Shown in pieces: positions 53,464-62,630 of a DNA stretch of 64,000 nt. A program made the translations under genes and the position numbers. Source of the DNA: Hymenobacter sedentarius. Lineage in GTDB: Bacteria > Bacteroidota > Bacteroidia > Cytophagales > Hymenobacteraceae. Every line of letters begins with the position of its first letter. The stretch's first letter is position 1. The notes under the pieces were generated by a model. It saw only the letters and a list, made by a program, of their open reading frames with translations. It was not told the DNA's origin and did no database searches. The stretch spans positions 3,906,001 to 3,970,000 of the forward strand of contig NZ_CP013909.1 in NCBI RefSeq assembly GCF_001507645.1, in the 5' to 3' direction.

Positions 53464-54234
53464 ATGGGGTTGATAACACTGCTGACAGATTTTGGCTACC
53501 GCGACCATTACGTGGCGGCGCTAAAAGCGCGGCTGTTGCAACTGGCACCGGCTACCACCGTGGTCGATATCAGCCACGGCGTAGAACCCTTCAACATCGC
53601 GCACGCCGTTCACGTTCTCCAATCGGTATTTCGGGATTTCCCATCCGGCACGGTTCACGTCATCGGCGTCGACGACCACGGCGCCGGGACCGAGCCGGGC
53701 TGGCAGGCCGCCCTTTTTGAGGGCCACTACTTCGTAGCCGGTGACAACGGCATCCTGGCCCTGCTCACCAGCGGCGCCCCCGAGGCGCTGGTGGCGCTGC
53801 CGGCCGCCGTCACCCCCTCGCCTACCCGCGACGTGCTCTTGCCCGCCGCCGTGGCGCTGGCCCAGGGCGCGGGGCTCGCCAGCCTGGGTCCGCTCATCAC
53901 CACGTTCCATCAGCTCAACAACCGCCAGCTGCGCCTGCAGGACCACCGCATCACCGGCCACGTGGCCCACATCGACCACTACGGCAACCTCATTACCAAC
54001 ATCTCCCGCACCGCGGTGGATGCCGTGGGGCACGGCCGGGGCTTTGCCGTGTACTTCGGCCGCGATGTGGTGAAGGAGGTGCACCCCCATTTTTCGGCTG
54101 CCCCTCCCGGCGAGGCCGTGGCGGTGTTCAACAGCCAGGGCTGCCTGTGCCTGGGCATTTGCCAGGGCAACGCCTCCGAGCTGCTGGGCCTGCATTTTGA
54201 CTCGCAGGTAGACGTGCGCTTTCCGGTAGAGTAA
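53464..54234 (+). CDS. SAM hydroxide adenosyltransferase family protein
   Basis: 256 aa from the ATG at 53464. LLTDFGYRDHYVAALKA at the N-terminus, DISHGVEPFNIAHA, VIGVDDHGAG and HIDHYGNLITNI are the family motifs (formerly DUF62). It cleaves S-adenosylmethionine to adenosine and methionine, using water. A TACTTTTG element at 53406-53413 may be its -7 promoter. Confidence 0.9.
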   Translation: MGLITLLTDFGYRDHYVAALKARLLQLAPATTVVDISHGVEPFNIAHAVHVLQSVFRDFPSGTVHVIGVDDHGAGTEPGWQAALFEGHYFVAGDNGILALLTSGAPEALVALPAAVTPSPTRDVLLPAAVALAQGAGLASLGPLITTFHQLNNRQLRLQDHRITGHVAHIDHYGNLITNISRTAVDAVGHGRGFAVYFGRDVVKEVHPHFSAAPPGEAVAVFNSQGCLCLGICQGNASELLGLHFDSQVDVRFPVE

Positions 54235-54274
54235 CACTGGCTCCAATTTGTTTGGGTAGCGCCAACTGTCCAGT

Positions 54275-54468
54275 CTGTCATTGCGAGCGCAGCGCGGCAA
54301 TCTTTCCTCTGCCTGCAGCTACCCCTGAGAAGTAACAACGCTCTTTCATTGCAAAAGCCCCGGTACTTCGCAGTGCCGGGGCTTTTCACATTAGTAGGCT
54401 GGTCGCTGAGACCAGGACGGATTGACGCCGCTTGATGCGCGCAATGTCGTGCCGCCTCGCAATGACAG
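54275..54468. repeat. Composite inverted repeat with nested terminator (second example)
   Basis: Outer arms CTGTCATTGCGAG and CTCGCAATGACAG, plus a GCGGCA/TGCCGC inner pair, flank AAAAGCCCCGGTAC, which pairs with 54373-54386. The arrangement is that of the 51529-51693 element with different sequence. Located between convergent genes. Confidence 0.75.
54353..54386. terminator. Terminator inside the second composite repeat
   Basis: Stem of 14 bp, AAAAGCCCCGGTAC with 54373-54386, one G-T pair, loop TTCGCA. T/A runs on both sides give bidirectional use. Confidence 0.8.
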
Positions 54469-54476
54469 CGAGTGGC

Positions 54477-55658
54477 TTATTTTAGCGCGCCTTTCAAGTC
54501 GTTGGTGGCCACTCCCTGAGCGTCTTTAGCCTCAGGCACTACGGCCGCCATGCCGAAGAATTCGTGGGTTGTGCCGTCGTACAGCTTGTAGTTGACTTTA
54601 ACACCCGCGGCGCTGAGCTTGTCTGCCAGGGTCTTGCCTTCGCTCATCAGCGGGTCGTACTCGGCTGCAATAATGGTGGTCGGCGGCAGGCCCTTCAGGT
54701 TGGCCGCTACCAAGTTGATGCGGGGGTCCTTGCCATCGGCGGGGGTGCGTAGATAGTTCTTGAAGAACCAGGCCATGCCGCCTTTATTCAGGGGCGCGGT
54801 TTCCGTATTCTTCTGGTAAGAAGGCGTGTTGAGGTCGTAGCCGGCAATGGGATACACCAGCACTTGGTACTTGGGCAGGGCCACTTTGCGGTCGCGGGCC
54901 ATCATGCTCACGGCGCAGGCCAGGCCGCCGCCGGCACTTTCGCCGGCCAGGGCCACCTTGTTCGGGTCGCCTTTCAGGCTGGCAGCGTTCTTCACTACGT
55001 ACTGGTAAACGGCAAACGCGTCGTCGTGCGCAGCGGGGAATTTATGCTCAGGCCCCTTGCGGTACTCCACCGACACCACCACGGCCCCTACTTTCTCGCA
55101 CAAGGCCTGCGCCGAGGCCGCGTACGTGTCGTTGGTGGCAATCACCCAGCCGCCGCCGTGGTAGTACACAATCACCGGATACGGCGCCGTGCCGCCTTTA
55201 GGCGTGTAGATGCGCGACTTCACGCCCGCCAGCGTTTTGGTTGCGGTGTCGCAGTTCATGGGCGGGGGCGTGATGTTGCTCAGCCGCATCTGCTTCATGG
55301 CGGCGTCGGCCGCGCTGGGCTGCTTGCGGGCCTGGGCCGCGGTGAGCTCGGGCAGGGGCTTGTTTTTGAAGCTCATAAACTGCTCAATCACGGCCTGCAT
55401 CTCGGGCTTGATATTGGGGCCCCAGGCCGGCTTAGCACCGGTGGGCTTCACCGCACCAGTGCTGCCCTGGGCCGACGCCGTGGCGGTAACGGCGGCGCTA
55501 TCCGACGCTTTCGTGACTTCCTTGGGTACCACCGTCACCGTTTTGTCGGCTTCGGTGGCTTTCGGATTGCTATTGCAGCTGCTCAGCAGCAGGCCACCGG
55601 CCAGGGCCGGCGCCACTACCCAAGCCAAGGCCGATGGGCGAAATGAAAGACGTTTCAT
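54477..55658 (-). CDS. Lipoprotein alpha/beta-hydrolase esterase (HSL family)
   Basis: 393 aa. A lipobox LLLSSC near residue 28 predicts a lipid-anchored envelope protein. The catalytic triad is visible: oxyanion YYHGGGWVIA, nucleophile GESAGGG (Ser), Asp in EYDPLMSEG and His in TTHEFFG. A linker of about 100 residues rich in Ala/Thr/Lys precedes the enzyme. The family hydrolyses short-chain esters. It is a single gene opposite the SAM enzyme. Confidence 0.88.
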   Translation of the reverse strand: MKRLSFRPSALAWVVAPALAGGLLLSSCNSNPKATEADKTVTVVPKEVTKASDSAAVTATASAQGSTGAVKPTGAKPAWGPNIKPEMQAVIEQFMSFKNKPLPELTAAQARKQPSAADAAMKQMRLSNITPPPMNCDTATKTLAGVKSRIYTPKGGTAPYPVIVYYHGGGWVIATNDTYAASAQALCEKVGAVVVSVEYRKGPEHKFPAAHDDAFAVYQYVVKNAASLKGDPNKVALAGESAGGGLACAVSMMARDRKVALPKYQVLVYPIAGYDLNTPSYQKNTETAPLNKGGMAWFFKNYLRTPADGKDPRINLVAANLKGLPPTTIIAAEYDPLMSEGKTLADKLSAAGVKVNYKLYDGTTHEFFGMAAVVPEAKDAQGVATNDLKGALK

Positions 55659-55794
55659 GCAAGTGAATTGGTAAGGATGTAAATAGTGAAAGATTAGTGC
55701 CTGACCTTTACGACAAGTACCAGCCAGTAGTTGGCATTATTGCATTTTATCCTAAAATTCATTTCATTTTAGCTCAACTTTTTGCCTTTTTGCT

Positions 55795-56082
55795 ATGCTC
55801 ATTCGCATTGTTCGCATGACCTTCGTTGCCGAGCAGGTGCCCGCTTTTCTGGAGCTTTTCCGCCAATCTGAGCACCGTATCCGGCAGCAGCCCGGCTGCC
55901 GCCATCTGGAACTGTGGCAGGATGCCGACAACCCCGCCACCTACTGCACCCATAGCCATTGGGACGATGCGGCCGCGCTCGACGCCTACCGCAAATCGGC
56001 GCTTTTTGGGGAAGTGTGGCCGGCCACCAAGCGGCTGTTTGCGGCCCCGCCCGTGGCCTTTTCGGTTACTCAGGTGTTGTAG
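55795..56082 (+). CDS. Antibiotic biosynthesis monooxygenase (ABM) domain protein
   Basis: 95 aa ferredoxin-like ABM domain. It starts LIRIVRMTFVAEQVPAFLELF, and the core is PGCRHLELWQDADNPATYCTHSHWDD. The family includes heme-degrading and quinone monooxygenases as well as unassigned stress proteins. No catalytic motif decides which. It is 45 bases ahead of hscB on the same strand. Confidence 0.85.
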   Translation: MLIRIVRMTFVAEQVPAFLELFRQSEHRIRQQPGCRHLELWQDADNPATYCTHSHWDDAAALDAYRKSALFGEVWPATKRLFAAPPVAFSVTQVL

Positions 56083-56127
56083 CCGTACTACCATTTTCAA
56101 AAAACACCCGCTGCTCACTCCCTGCCC

Positions 56128-56667
56128 ATGGCTTCCGATTACTTTGCTTTCTACGGCCTCCCCGAGTCTTTTCTGCCCGACGAAGCGGCCCTCAAGCGCC
56201 TTTACTACGCCAAAAGCCGCGAAACCCATCCCGATTTTCACGCGACCACTTCGGCCGAAAACCAGGCCGACATGCTGCAGCAAGCCACCCTCAACACCGA
56301 TGCCTACCGCACCCTGGCCGACCCGGATAAGCGCATGGCCTACATCCTGCGCCAGCACGGCCTGCTCGACGAAGGCAAGCAGGAACAGCTCCCGCCCGAT
56401 TTCCTGATGGACATGATGGACCTGAACGAGCAGCTGATGGACCTGGAAACGGCTCCCAACGCCGAAGCCGTAGCCCAAGTAGCCGCCGAAGTTCAGGCCC
56501 TAGCCGACACCCTGGACGCGGGCATTCAGCCCGTACTGGCTGGGTATGAAGGCTTACCAGCCGACCACCGGCCGGCCGCGCTCCAGCAAATCCGCACCTA
56601 CTACCTAAAAAAGCGGTATCTGTTGCGCATTCAGCAGCAGGTGGCTACCTTTGCAGCCCGCTCCTGA
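56128..56667 (+). CDS. hscB: Fe-S cluster co-chaperone HscB
   Basis: 179 aa. An N-terminal J domain with THPD (Hsp70-stimulating) at about 29-32, preceded by DYFAFYGLPESFLPDEAAL, and a C-terminal three-helix bundle (LMDMMDLNEQLMDLETAP) of HscB type. It delivers IscU to HscA in Fe-S assembly. The isc genes are not in the window. Confidence 0.92.
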   Translation: MASDYFAFYGLPESFLPDEAALKRLYYAKSRETHPDFHATTSAENQADMLQQATLNTDAYRTLADPDKRMAYILRQHGLLDEGKQEQLPPDFLMDMMDLNEQLMDLETAPNAEAVAQVAAEVQALADTLDAGIQPVLAGYEGLPADHRPAALQQIRTYYLKKRYLLRIQQQVATFAARS

Positions 56668-56705
56668 TACCGGCAGAGCGGAATTGTTCTGAAAAAGCTC
56701 ATCCT

Positions 56706-56787
56706 GCCCGGATGGCGGAACCGGTAGACGCGTTGGTCTCAAACACCAATACCGCAAGGTGTGCCGGTTCGACTCCGGCTCCGGGTA
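56706..56787 (+). tRNA. tRNA-Leu (anticodon CAA)
   Basis: 82-nt cloverleaf. Acceptor GCCCGGA pairs with TCCGGGT (G-T at the end). The anticodon loop is CTCAAAC, giving CAA for codon UUG. A short variable arm and the T arm GCCGG-TTCGACT-CCGGC are present. The discriminator is A and CCA is not encoded. Confidence 0.95.
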
Positions 56788-57199
56788 CTTTAACTTGCTT
56801 TTGACCACCTAAACCGGGTCGAATTAGCCGAAAACCGGCTTCTCTTAGCATCTAAGAGGGGCCGGTTTTCGGCTTTTTGCATGGCATCAAATCATGCAGA
56901 GTTTCCACCACAGCGTCGGAAACGGTACTGCTCAAGTTGAGCTGGCCTGCTTAGAGCGTAGCCACCATTAATGCCCAAGTTAATGCGGAGGCAGGCGGTG
57001 ACATTACAGGAAAAGCTGGCTGCTTGTTCGTTTCAAAGTGTCTGTCGCGTCATTCAACGCTTAGTGCAGCTTACACTTTTCTTTATCAGCGGCAGGCAAT
57101 TTTATAATTTTAGTTTAATAATTAATTTGTATATTCATAAAACATAAAGAATGAAGTCCAAGATGTCATAAGTGTAGGTAACAGCTAAATAATGAACCC
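56788..57199. other. Gene-free region after tRNA-Leu
   Basis: 412 bases. Apart from the terminator at 56826-56878 I find no gene. The AT-rich end (57090-57180) presumably holds the promoter of the GYD gene; TAATTTGTATA is only a loose match to TAnnTTTG. Confidence 0.5.
56826..56878 (+). terminator. Intrinsic terminator of the tRNA-Leu gene
   Basis: Perfect 14-bp stem AGCCGAAAACCGGC with its complement (56861-56874), extended by CTCTTAG and CTAAGAG, then five T. It begins 39 bases after the tRNA. Confidence 0.9.
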
Positions 57200-57520
57200 A
57201 TGAAAAAGTATCTGATTAAAGGAGTTTATAACGCCGAAGGAACCAAGGGCTTAATTAAGGAAGGGGGCTCTGGGCGTAGGGCTGCTGTTGAGAAAATGTT
57301 GGGAGAAATTGGTGGCAAAGTGGAGTCGTTTTATTACGCTTTTGGCGAGAACGATGTGTACCTGGTTATCGAGCTTCCCGATGAGATATCGGCAACAGCC
57401 CTTGCATTAAGGGTTAATGCGGCCGGGCTGGTCAGGATTTCCATAACTGCGCTGCTCACCCCTGCTGAAATTGACGAAGCCTCCAAAAAATCCGTCAGCT
57501 ACCGGGCTCCTGGCGAATAG
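57200..57520 (+). CDS. GYD-domain protein
   Basis: 106 aa. A ferredoxin-like fold of the GYD family: KKYLIKGVYNAEGTKGLIKEGG at the N-terminus, ESFYYAFGENDVYLVIELPD with the family-typical FG-x-NDVY turn. Members are small cytoplasmic proteins of unknown function, some induced by stress. Isolated between the tRNA and the lactonase. Confidence 0.85.
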   Translation: MKKYLIKGVYNAEGTKGLIKEGGSGRRAAVEKMLGEIGGKVESFYYAFGENDVYLVIELPDEISATALALRVNAAGLVRISITALLTPAEIDEASKKSVSYRAPGE

Positions 57521-57768
57521 TATCCTGTTCTATCACAGGAACCTACAAACTATTATAGACAACTGGCTTTAAACTACTTAGTCAATTTACTATAGACACT
57601 AACAGTCGCTCTTATAATCCTCGAAAAGCTGCCGCTCACATTGTGAAGGCGGTTTTTCGGGGATTTTGCTTTTGGATGGTTAGCGTAAAAACATTCGCCC
57701 TGAGTTAGTCGGCTTACCTTGGAGGCAGCATTTACTCCGTCCTCCAGCTCAACTAACCCGCCCGACTT

Positions 57769-58965
57769 ATGTCCTACGCCGCTTGCCTCCACCATAGCTC
57801 TTTGTTTATTAGTGGAATGGGCTTAGCAGTGGCGACTCTTTTTGCGGGCTGCACCCGCCCGGCGGCCGGCGGTAACAGCGCCAAGGATTACCTGGTTTAT
57901 GTGGGCACTAATGTGGCAGCAGAGCAGGAAAGCACGATTTTTCTCTACCGCCTCTCCCCTGCTACCGGCGCGCTCACGCGGATAAGTGCCCAACGGGGCG
58001 GCGCCAACCCCACTTACCTGACGATGGATGCCGGACGGCGCTTTTTGTACGCCGTCAGCGAAACGCAGACCTTTAAGGGGGCGAAAGGCGGCGGCGTAAG
58101 CACCTTTGCGGTAGACCGCCGCACCGGCGACCTGGCCCTGCTCAACCAGCAGCCTTCCAACGGCGCTTCGCCCTGCTACATCAGCCTCGACCACAGCGGC
58201 AAAGTAGCCCTGGTGGCCAACTACGTGAGCGGCACCGTAAGCCTGCTGCCACTGCAACCGGATGGGAAACTGGCGCCCGCCACCGCCACCGACCAGCACG
58301 AGGGCAGTGGGCCGCACAAAAACCAGAACGGCCCCCACGCGCACTGCATCATCCCCGACCCAGCCAATGCCTTCGCCTTTGCCGTGGACCTGGGCACCGA
58401 TAAAGTGTATGTCTACCGCTTGAACCCGGCCCAGGGCCAGTTGGCCCTTATGCCGGAGCCGGCGTTTGTGGCGCGCCCCGGGGCCGGCCCGCGCCACCTC
58501 ACCTTCCACCCGAATGGCAAGCTGGCTTACCTCATCAACGAGCTAAACTCGACGGTAACGGCGCTGGTCTACGACCCCACAGCGGGCAAATTCCGGGAGC
58601 TCCAAACGCTGTCGGCGCTGCCCGCCGGCTTTGTGGGCGACAACTCCTGCGCCGACATCCACGTCTCGCCCAACGGCCGGTTTCTGTACGCTTCCAACCG
58701 GGGCCACAACAGCATCGCGGTGTTTGCCATTGATGCCAGCAGCGGCACGCTCACGCCGGTGCAGGACGTAGACACGCAGGGCAAAACGCCTCGGAATTTT
58801 GCCCTCGACCCCTCCGGCCGGCTGCTGCTGGTGGCCAACCAAAACTCCAACAACGTGGTGACCTACCGCATCGACCAGCAAACCGGCCTGCTTACGCCCA
58901 CCGGCCAGACGGCGGAAGTGCCGTCGCCCATGTTCCTGCAGGTGGTAGAAGACTTCACGCGCTAG
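57769..58965 (+). CDS. Lactonase-family beta-propeller protein (6-phosphogluconolactonase-like), lipoprotein
   Basis: 398 aa. A lipobox LFAGC near residue 28 suggests lipid anchoring. Seven propeller blades are recognisable from FLYAVSET, VALVANYVSGTVSLL, AFAVDLGTDKVYVYRL, GPRHLTFHPNGKLAYLINE, FLYASNRGHNSIAVF and LLLVANQNSNNVVTYR. The family hydrolyses 6-phosphogluconolactone or related lactones; export makes a role on external sugar lactones more likely. Confidence 0.88.
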   Translation: MSYAACLHHSSLFISGMGLAVATLFAGCTRPAAGGNSAKDYLVYVGTNVAAEQESTIFLYRLSPATGALTRISAQRGGANPTYLTMDAGRRFLYAVSETQTFKGAKGGGVSTFAVDRRTGDLALLNQQPSNGASPCYISLDHSGKVALVANYVSGTVSLLPLQPDGKLAPATATDQHEGSGPHKNQNGPHAHCIIPDPANAFAFAVDLGTDKVYVYRLNPAQGQLALMPEPAFVARPGAGPRHLTFHPNGKLAYLINELNSTVTALVYDPTAGKFRELQTLSALPAGFVGDNSCADIHVSPNGRFLYASNRGHNSIAVFAIDASSGTLTPVQDVDTQGKTPRNFALDPSGRLLLVANQNSNNVVTYRIDQQTGLLTPTGQTAEVPSPMFLQVVEDFTR

Positions 58966-59164
58966 GTGCCGCCGGGCGCCTTTCAGCTCAATTTGAATCC
59001 GTTGAGGAAAATTGAGCTAAACCGGAGCGGGCAACATGGCAAACCAGCCGACGTAAGGGGGACCAAGGTGCACCGGGCTAGCCATTTCCCGACCACATTT
59101 CAGGGCTTTCGCTACGCGGCCGCGCAATACTCAACCGCCTTTTTTCGCCCCCACGGGCCTTCCT

Positions 59165-60280
59165 ATGCCTGACCACTACGACCACTCCCCCCAGGAACTG
59201 CGGTTTCCGCTCTACGTGAAAGTCCCGCTGGTGCTGCTGGGGCTGGCCCTGGTGGTGTTTACCCTGCACATTGCCAGCGCCATCATCTTCCCGCTGTTTT
59301 TCGCGGGCATTTTTGCCATCATGCTGCATCCGGTGGAGCAATGGCTGCTCCGGCACCGGGTACCGCGGCTCCTGGCCATTACGCTCACGGTGGTGCTGGG
59401 CGTGGCTTCGCTGCTGGGGCTGCTGTACTTTATCTACATCGAAGCCTTGCAGCTGTCGGGCGAGATGCCGCTTTTTAAGGCCAAGTTCCTGCAAACCACC
59501 GCGCAGGTGCACCAGTGGCTGCAGGACCGGTTCGGCATCAGCGACGAGAAGCTGCAGGGCCTGCTGGGCGAGGCGGGCAACCGGGCCTCGGCCTTGCTGG
59601 GCAGTACGCTGTCGGCGGTGTCGGGCTTGCTGGTGGTGGCCACGCTGGTTCCGGTCTACATCTTTCTGTTTTTCCTGTACCAGAGGCGGCTGGTGGACTT
59701 CCTGACCCAGGTTTTCTCCGGACGGCGGCAGGACAGCGGCGTAGCGGAAGTGCTGCACGAGAGCAAGGCCACCATCCGGAGCTACATGGTGGGCCTGCTC
59801 ATCGAGGGCAGCATCGTGGCTACGCTCAATACGCTGGCGCTGCTCGTCATTGGGGTGCCGTATGCCTTGCTGCTGGGGGTGCTGGGGGCGCTGCTAAATT
59901 TCATTCCCTACATCGGCGGGCTCGTTGCCATTGCCCTGCCCACGCTCATGGCCTTCGTTACGAAGGCCGGCTACGGGCATGCCGTGGCCGTGGTGGCCGC
60001 GTACATACTTATCCAGTTCATCGACAACCACTTCCTCATCCCCCGCATCGTCGCCTCCAAAATCAAGGTGAATGCCCTGGTGGCTATTGTGGGCGTGCTC
60101 GTTGGGAACGAAATCGGGGGCGTGGCCGGCATGTTCCTGGCCCTGCCCGTCATCGCCATCCTCAAAATCGTGTTTGACCGCATTCCGGCCCTCAAACCCT
60201 GGGGCCTGCTGCTGGGCGACGAAGAAGGGCCCCGCGCCAAAAGAACCAAGACCCGCGACAACCAAATGGTGGTGGAGTAG
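59165..60280 (+). CDS. AI-2E family transporter
   Basis: 371 aa with about eight hydrophobic segments in the AI-2E pattern: an N-terminal hairpin (LLGLALVVFTLHIASAIIFPLFFAGIFAIML), a soluble helical section (about 85-150), then LLGVLGALLNFIPYIGG and the late QFIDNHFLIPRIVASKIKVN, which are typical. The family exports small molecules or ions, some sodium-proton antiporters; the substrate is unclear. Confidence 0.9.
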   Translation: MPDHYDHSPQELRFPLYVKVPLVLLGLALVVFTLHIASAIIFPLFFAGIFAIMLHPVEQWLLRHRVPRLLAITLTVVLGVASLLGLLYFIYIEALQLSGEMPLFKAKFLQTTAQVHQWLQDRFGISDEKLQGLLGEAGNRASALLGSTLSAVSGLLVVATLVPVYIFLFFLYQRRLVDFLTQVFSGRRQDSGVAEVLHESKATIRSYMVGLLIEGSIVATLNTLALLVIGVPYALLLGVLGALLNFIPYIGGLVAIALPTLMAFVTKAGYGHAVAVVAAYILIQFIDNHFLIPRIVASKIKVNALVAIVGVLVGNEIGGVAGMFLALPVIAILKIVFDRIPALKPWGLLLGDEEGPRAKRTKTRDNQMVVE

Positions 60281-60307
60281 CAACCAGCCCGCCGGCGGCC
60301 TCGCCGG

Positions 60308-61402
60308 CTAGGACGCAGCCTGGCTGGCTTTTACGTCGGCATCCCTGTTTCCATCCCCAAACATCCCACGCACTACGGTCACTGCTTCGTCGGCATTGGC
60401 GGCCCAGGCATCGGCGCCGGTACGCTCCCAAAGGCCGGCTTCGTGCGCAAACGGCCGGCCGCCTACCAGCACGCGCACGTGCTGGGTGACGCGGTCGCTG
60501 CGAAGCCCGGTCACCAGTTCGCGCAGCAGTGGCACGTGGTGGGGCATGGAGGCGGCGGTGAGCAACAGGTCCACGCCCTGCTCGGCGGCCATGCGCCGAA
60601 TGCTCTCCAGCGGGGTGCTGGCCCCGAGGTAGCTCACTTCCCAGCCGTCGTACTCCAGAAAATCGGCCACCATCTGCAGGCCCAGGGTGTGCAGGTCGCC
60701 GGCCACGCAGGCCGCCAGCAGGCGGCGCCCGTTGCGCGGCGTGTGTTGGAAATAGGGCTGCAGCTGGGCCATGAGGCCGGCCGTGGCGGCCGTGCAGTAG
60801 TGCTCTTCGGCCACGCTGATGGTGCCGCTGTGCCATAAATTGCCCACTTCGCGCTGCGCAGGCTGCAGCACGTGTAGGTAGAGGTGGCGCACATCGGTGC
60901 CCGCCTCGGCTTCGGCTAGCACCAGGCGTTGGGCCGCAGTGCGGTCAGCGGCCAGCAACAGGGCCAGATAATCGGCGCTCAGGCCGGCAAACCGGCCCGC
61001 TTCGGGCGTACGCTCCGGGCTTGGCGCCGCTATGGGCTCTACTGCGACCTCCTTGCTTGTGAGCGCATTAACGCCCGCACTCAGGGTACTGGCGGCCACC
61101 ACGTATTCGCCCACGCTCAGGCGCAGCAGCAGGGCTTGCCTCAGGGCGGCTACCTGCTCAATGGCGTGCGGCGCGCCTAGCTCCTTGCTAAGCTGAAGCA
61201 CGTGCGCCTCGAACAAAGCCGGGCTGTTCATCAGCACGGCATTGCCCAGGGCCAGCAGGTGCTGCTTAAGCTGGTCTAAAGTCGAACCGGCATCGGTACC
61301 GGCCGGATGAGTTAGCTGTTTGGCCGCGTAGCTGGCTAAGGCCTCCAGCTCTTGGTTTAGCCGCTGAGCTATCTGCTCACGGAGCGCTTGGTTAGTGGGC
61401 AA
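60308..61402 (-). CDS. Cobalamin-binding photosensor-like protein without DNA-binding domain
   Basis: 364 aa. The C-terminal half is a B12-binding module: helical bundle (about 140-225) with W190-x9-E200-H201 (WHSGTISVAEEH), then the Rossmann domain with the full axial ligand motif D236-x-H238-x-x-G241 and the GASTPL loop. These are the AdoCbl signatures of CarH-type light sensors. The N-terminal 130 residues are helical and match no domain I know; it is not MerR. It could signal to a partner protein. Ligand and light response are inferred. Confidence 0.85.
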   Translation of the reverse strand: MPTNQALREQIAQRLNQELEALASYAAKQLTHPAGTDAGSTLDQLKQHLLALGNAVLMNSPALFEAHVLQLSKELGAPHAIEQVAALRQALLLRLSVGEYVVAASTLSAGVNALTSKEVAVEPIAAPSPERTPEAGRFAGLSADYLALLLAADRTAAQRLVLAEAEAGTDVRHLYLHVLQPAQREVGNLWHSGTISVAEEHYCTAATAGLMAQLQPYFQHTPRNGRRLLAACVAGDLHTLGLQMVADFLEYDGWEVSYLGASTPLESIRRMAAEQGVDLLLTAASMPHHVPLLRELVTGLRSDRVTQHVRVLVGGRPFAHEAGLWERTGADAWAANADEAVTVVRGMFGDGNRDADVKASQAAS

Positions 61403-61578
61403 AATAGTCGGATTGCAGTGCTAGATATCGTATCGTCGTAAAGGCATGCCTTTACGCAGTTTTACTCCAACTAGATACAGGCCCCCGCTGCGTCAGCGCA
61501 CAAATTTCTGGGCAATAGGCCTATTGCTGTTCATCGCCAACTCGCTGAACGGCTGTCCGGGGCGCCCAAGAGCTCCTG

Positions 61579-62004
61579 CTAAATCCGGGCATTGACCAAC
61601 CAGGCCTGGGCTTCTTCCGCGTTGCTGAATCGCTGGAAGACCAGGCCGGATGGCGAAGACGCCACCACCGACTGAGTGGAAAGGCGGTGCATGGGGTCGG
61701 CGCCTTCGACGATGGCGCAGTACCGGGCGCGGGCCTGGCTGATGGCCCGCGGCATCCAGTTTTCGGTCAGCCACTCCTGGGCTGGGCCCGACAAAGGGGC
61801 CCGCAGGCCGTGGTCCGACAGAATTTTACGGGACCCGGAGTTCAGCAGCAGCGCCAGGGCCTGCTCATAAAATGCTTTAATCACCTCAATAGGGGCCCGC
61901 TCCGCGCTCCACACCATCCGCACAAAGCCCGCTGGGTTATGAGAAAGCTTACCAGCGGCATTCTGAAAATAATGGCCTTCCTTAGCCTGGGGCAGCGAAT
62001 TCAT
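61579..62004 (-). CDS. Small protein of unknown function, paralogue of the broken gene at 62207
   Basis: 141 aa from the ATG at 62004 (MNSLPQAKEGHYFQN). Upstream in-frame starts add an AT-rich foreign-looking leader. The pattern is alpha/beta, ending FSNAEEAQAWL, which resembles SpoIIAA-like/STAS-fold proteins, but this is weak. It aligns ungapped at GFVRMVWSAERAPIEVIKAF with the downstream pseudogene. The two genes are divergent, with 202 bases between. Function unknown. Confidence 0.65.
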   Translation of the reverse strand: MNSLPQAKEGHYFQNAAGKLSHNPAGFVRMVWSAERAPIEVIKAFYEQALALLLNSGSRKILSDHGLRAPLSGPAQEWLTENWMPRAISQARARYCAIVEGADPMHRLSTQSVVASSPSGLVFQRFSNAEEAQAWLVNARI

Positions 62005-62206
62005 GGAGCGTGGGTAGAGGCGAGCGTTAAAACATACAGATTGCCATATGCCTAACAAATTTACACTGCGAAAAGCCAACAACATTTTTTTATAACAAAA
62101 ACCCTTTGCCCGTGGTCGCAAGGTCGCGTTATGAAATCAGGTTTTAGCCCAACCGCTATGGATTTTATAAGATGGCTATCCGTCCCGTTCTGTTCCGCTA
62201 TCCTGT

Positions 62207-62608
62207 ATGCGTGTTTACTATGAAAATCCCATCAGGCGCTTGCTCGAACACCCGCACGGCTTTGCCGTAGTGTAGTACAACGCCGGGGCTCGGGATTTTG
62301 CGACGTTTAAGGCCTTCCTCACCCACGTTAGCCAGCTATTGCGCCGGCAGGGCTGGCACAGAATGTTGGTGGACCAGCGCGACATGGCCCCTTCCATGGA
62401 AGCCGAATGCACCTGGATTGGAAAATTCTGGCTGGCCAGCAGCCAGAGCGACGGCTACGAGCTGTACGGCGCGGTGGTGATTCCCAGCGACGTATTTGCC
62501 CGCCCTTCGGTGAACCTGGTGATGAACGACTCGCAGCATTCGGCGCTTACCTACCGCTTGTTTGAGGGCGAGGAAGAGGCCGAAGCGTGGCTGCGCCAGC
62601 TGCCGTAG
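62207..62608 (+). pseudogene. Small SpoIIAA-like gene interrupted by an in-frame TAG
   Basis: From ATG 62207 the frame encodes MRVYYENPIRRLLEHPHG and 4 more residues, then TAG at 62273-62275, then continues to the TAA/TAG-free end at 62608 as YNAGARDFATFKAFL and onward to AEAWLRQLP. One frame without other stops for 133 codons, and similarity to its paralogue on both sides of the TAG, show a single point mutation. A shortened product might start at the TTG 62339 or ATG 62363. Otherwise a read-through or a read error is possible. Confidence 0.75.
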
Positions 62609-62630
62609 CAGCCCCTCGCCTACCCGCTTG

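Noticed and set aside
56605..56808. A small minus-strand frame over tRNA-Leu
   Set aside because: It is the antisense translation of a tRNA, a common false gene.
58985..59018. AGCTCAATTT / AAATTGAGCT hairpin after the lactonase as a terminator
   Set aside because: AT-rich 10-bp stem with a 14-nt loop and no T tract; too weak to call.
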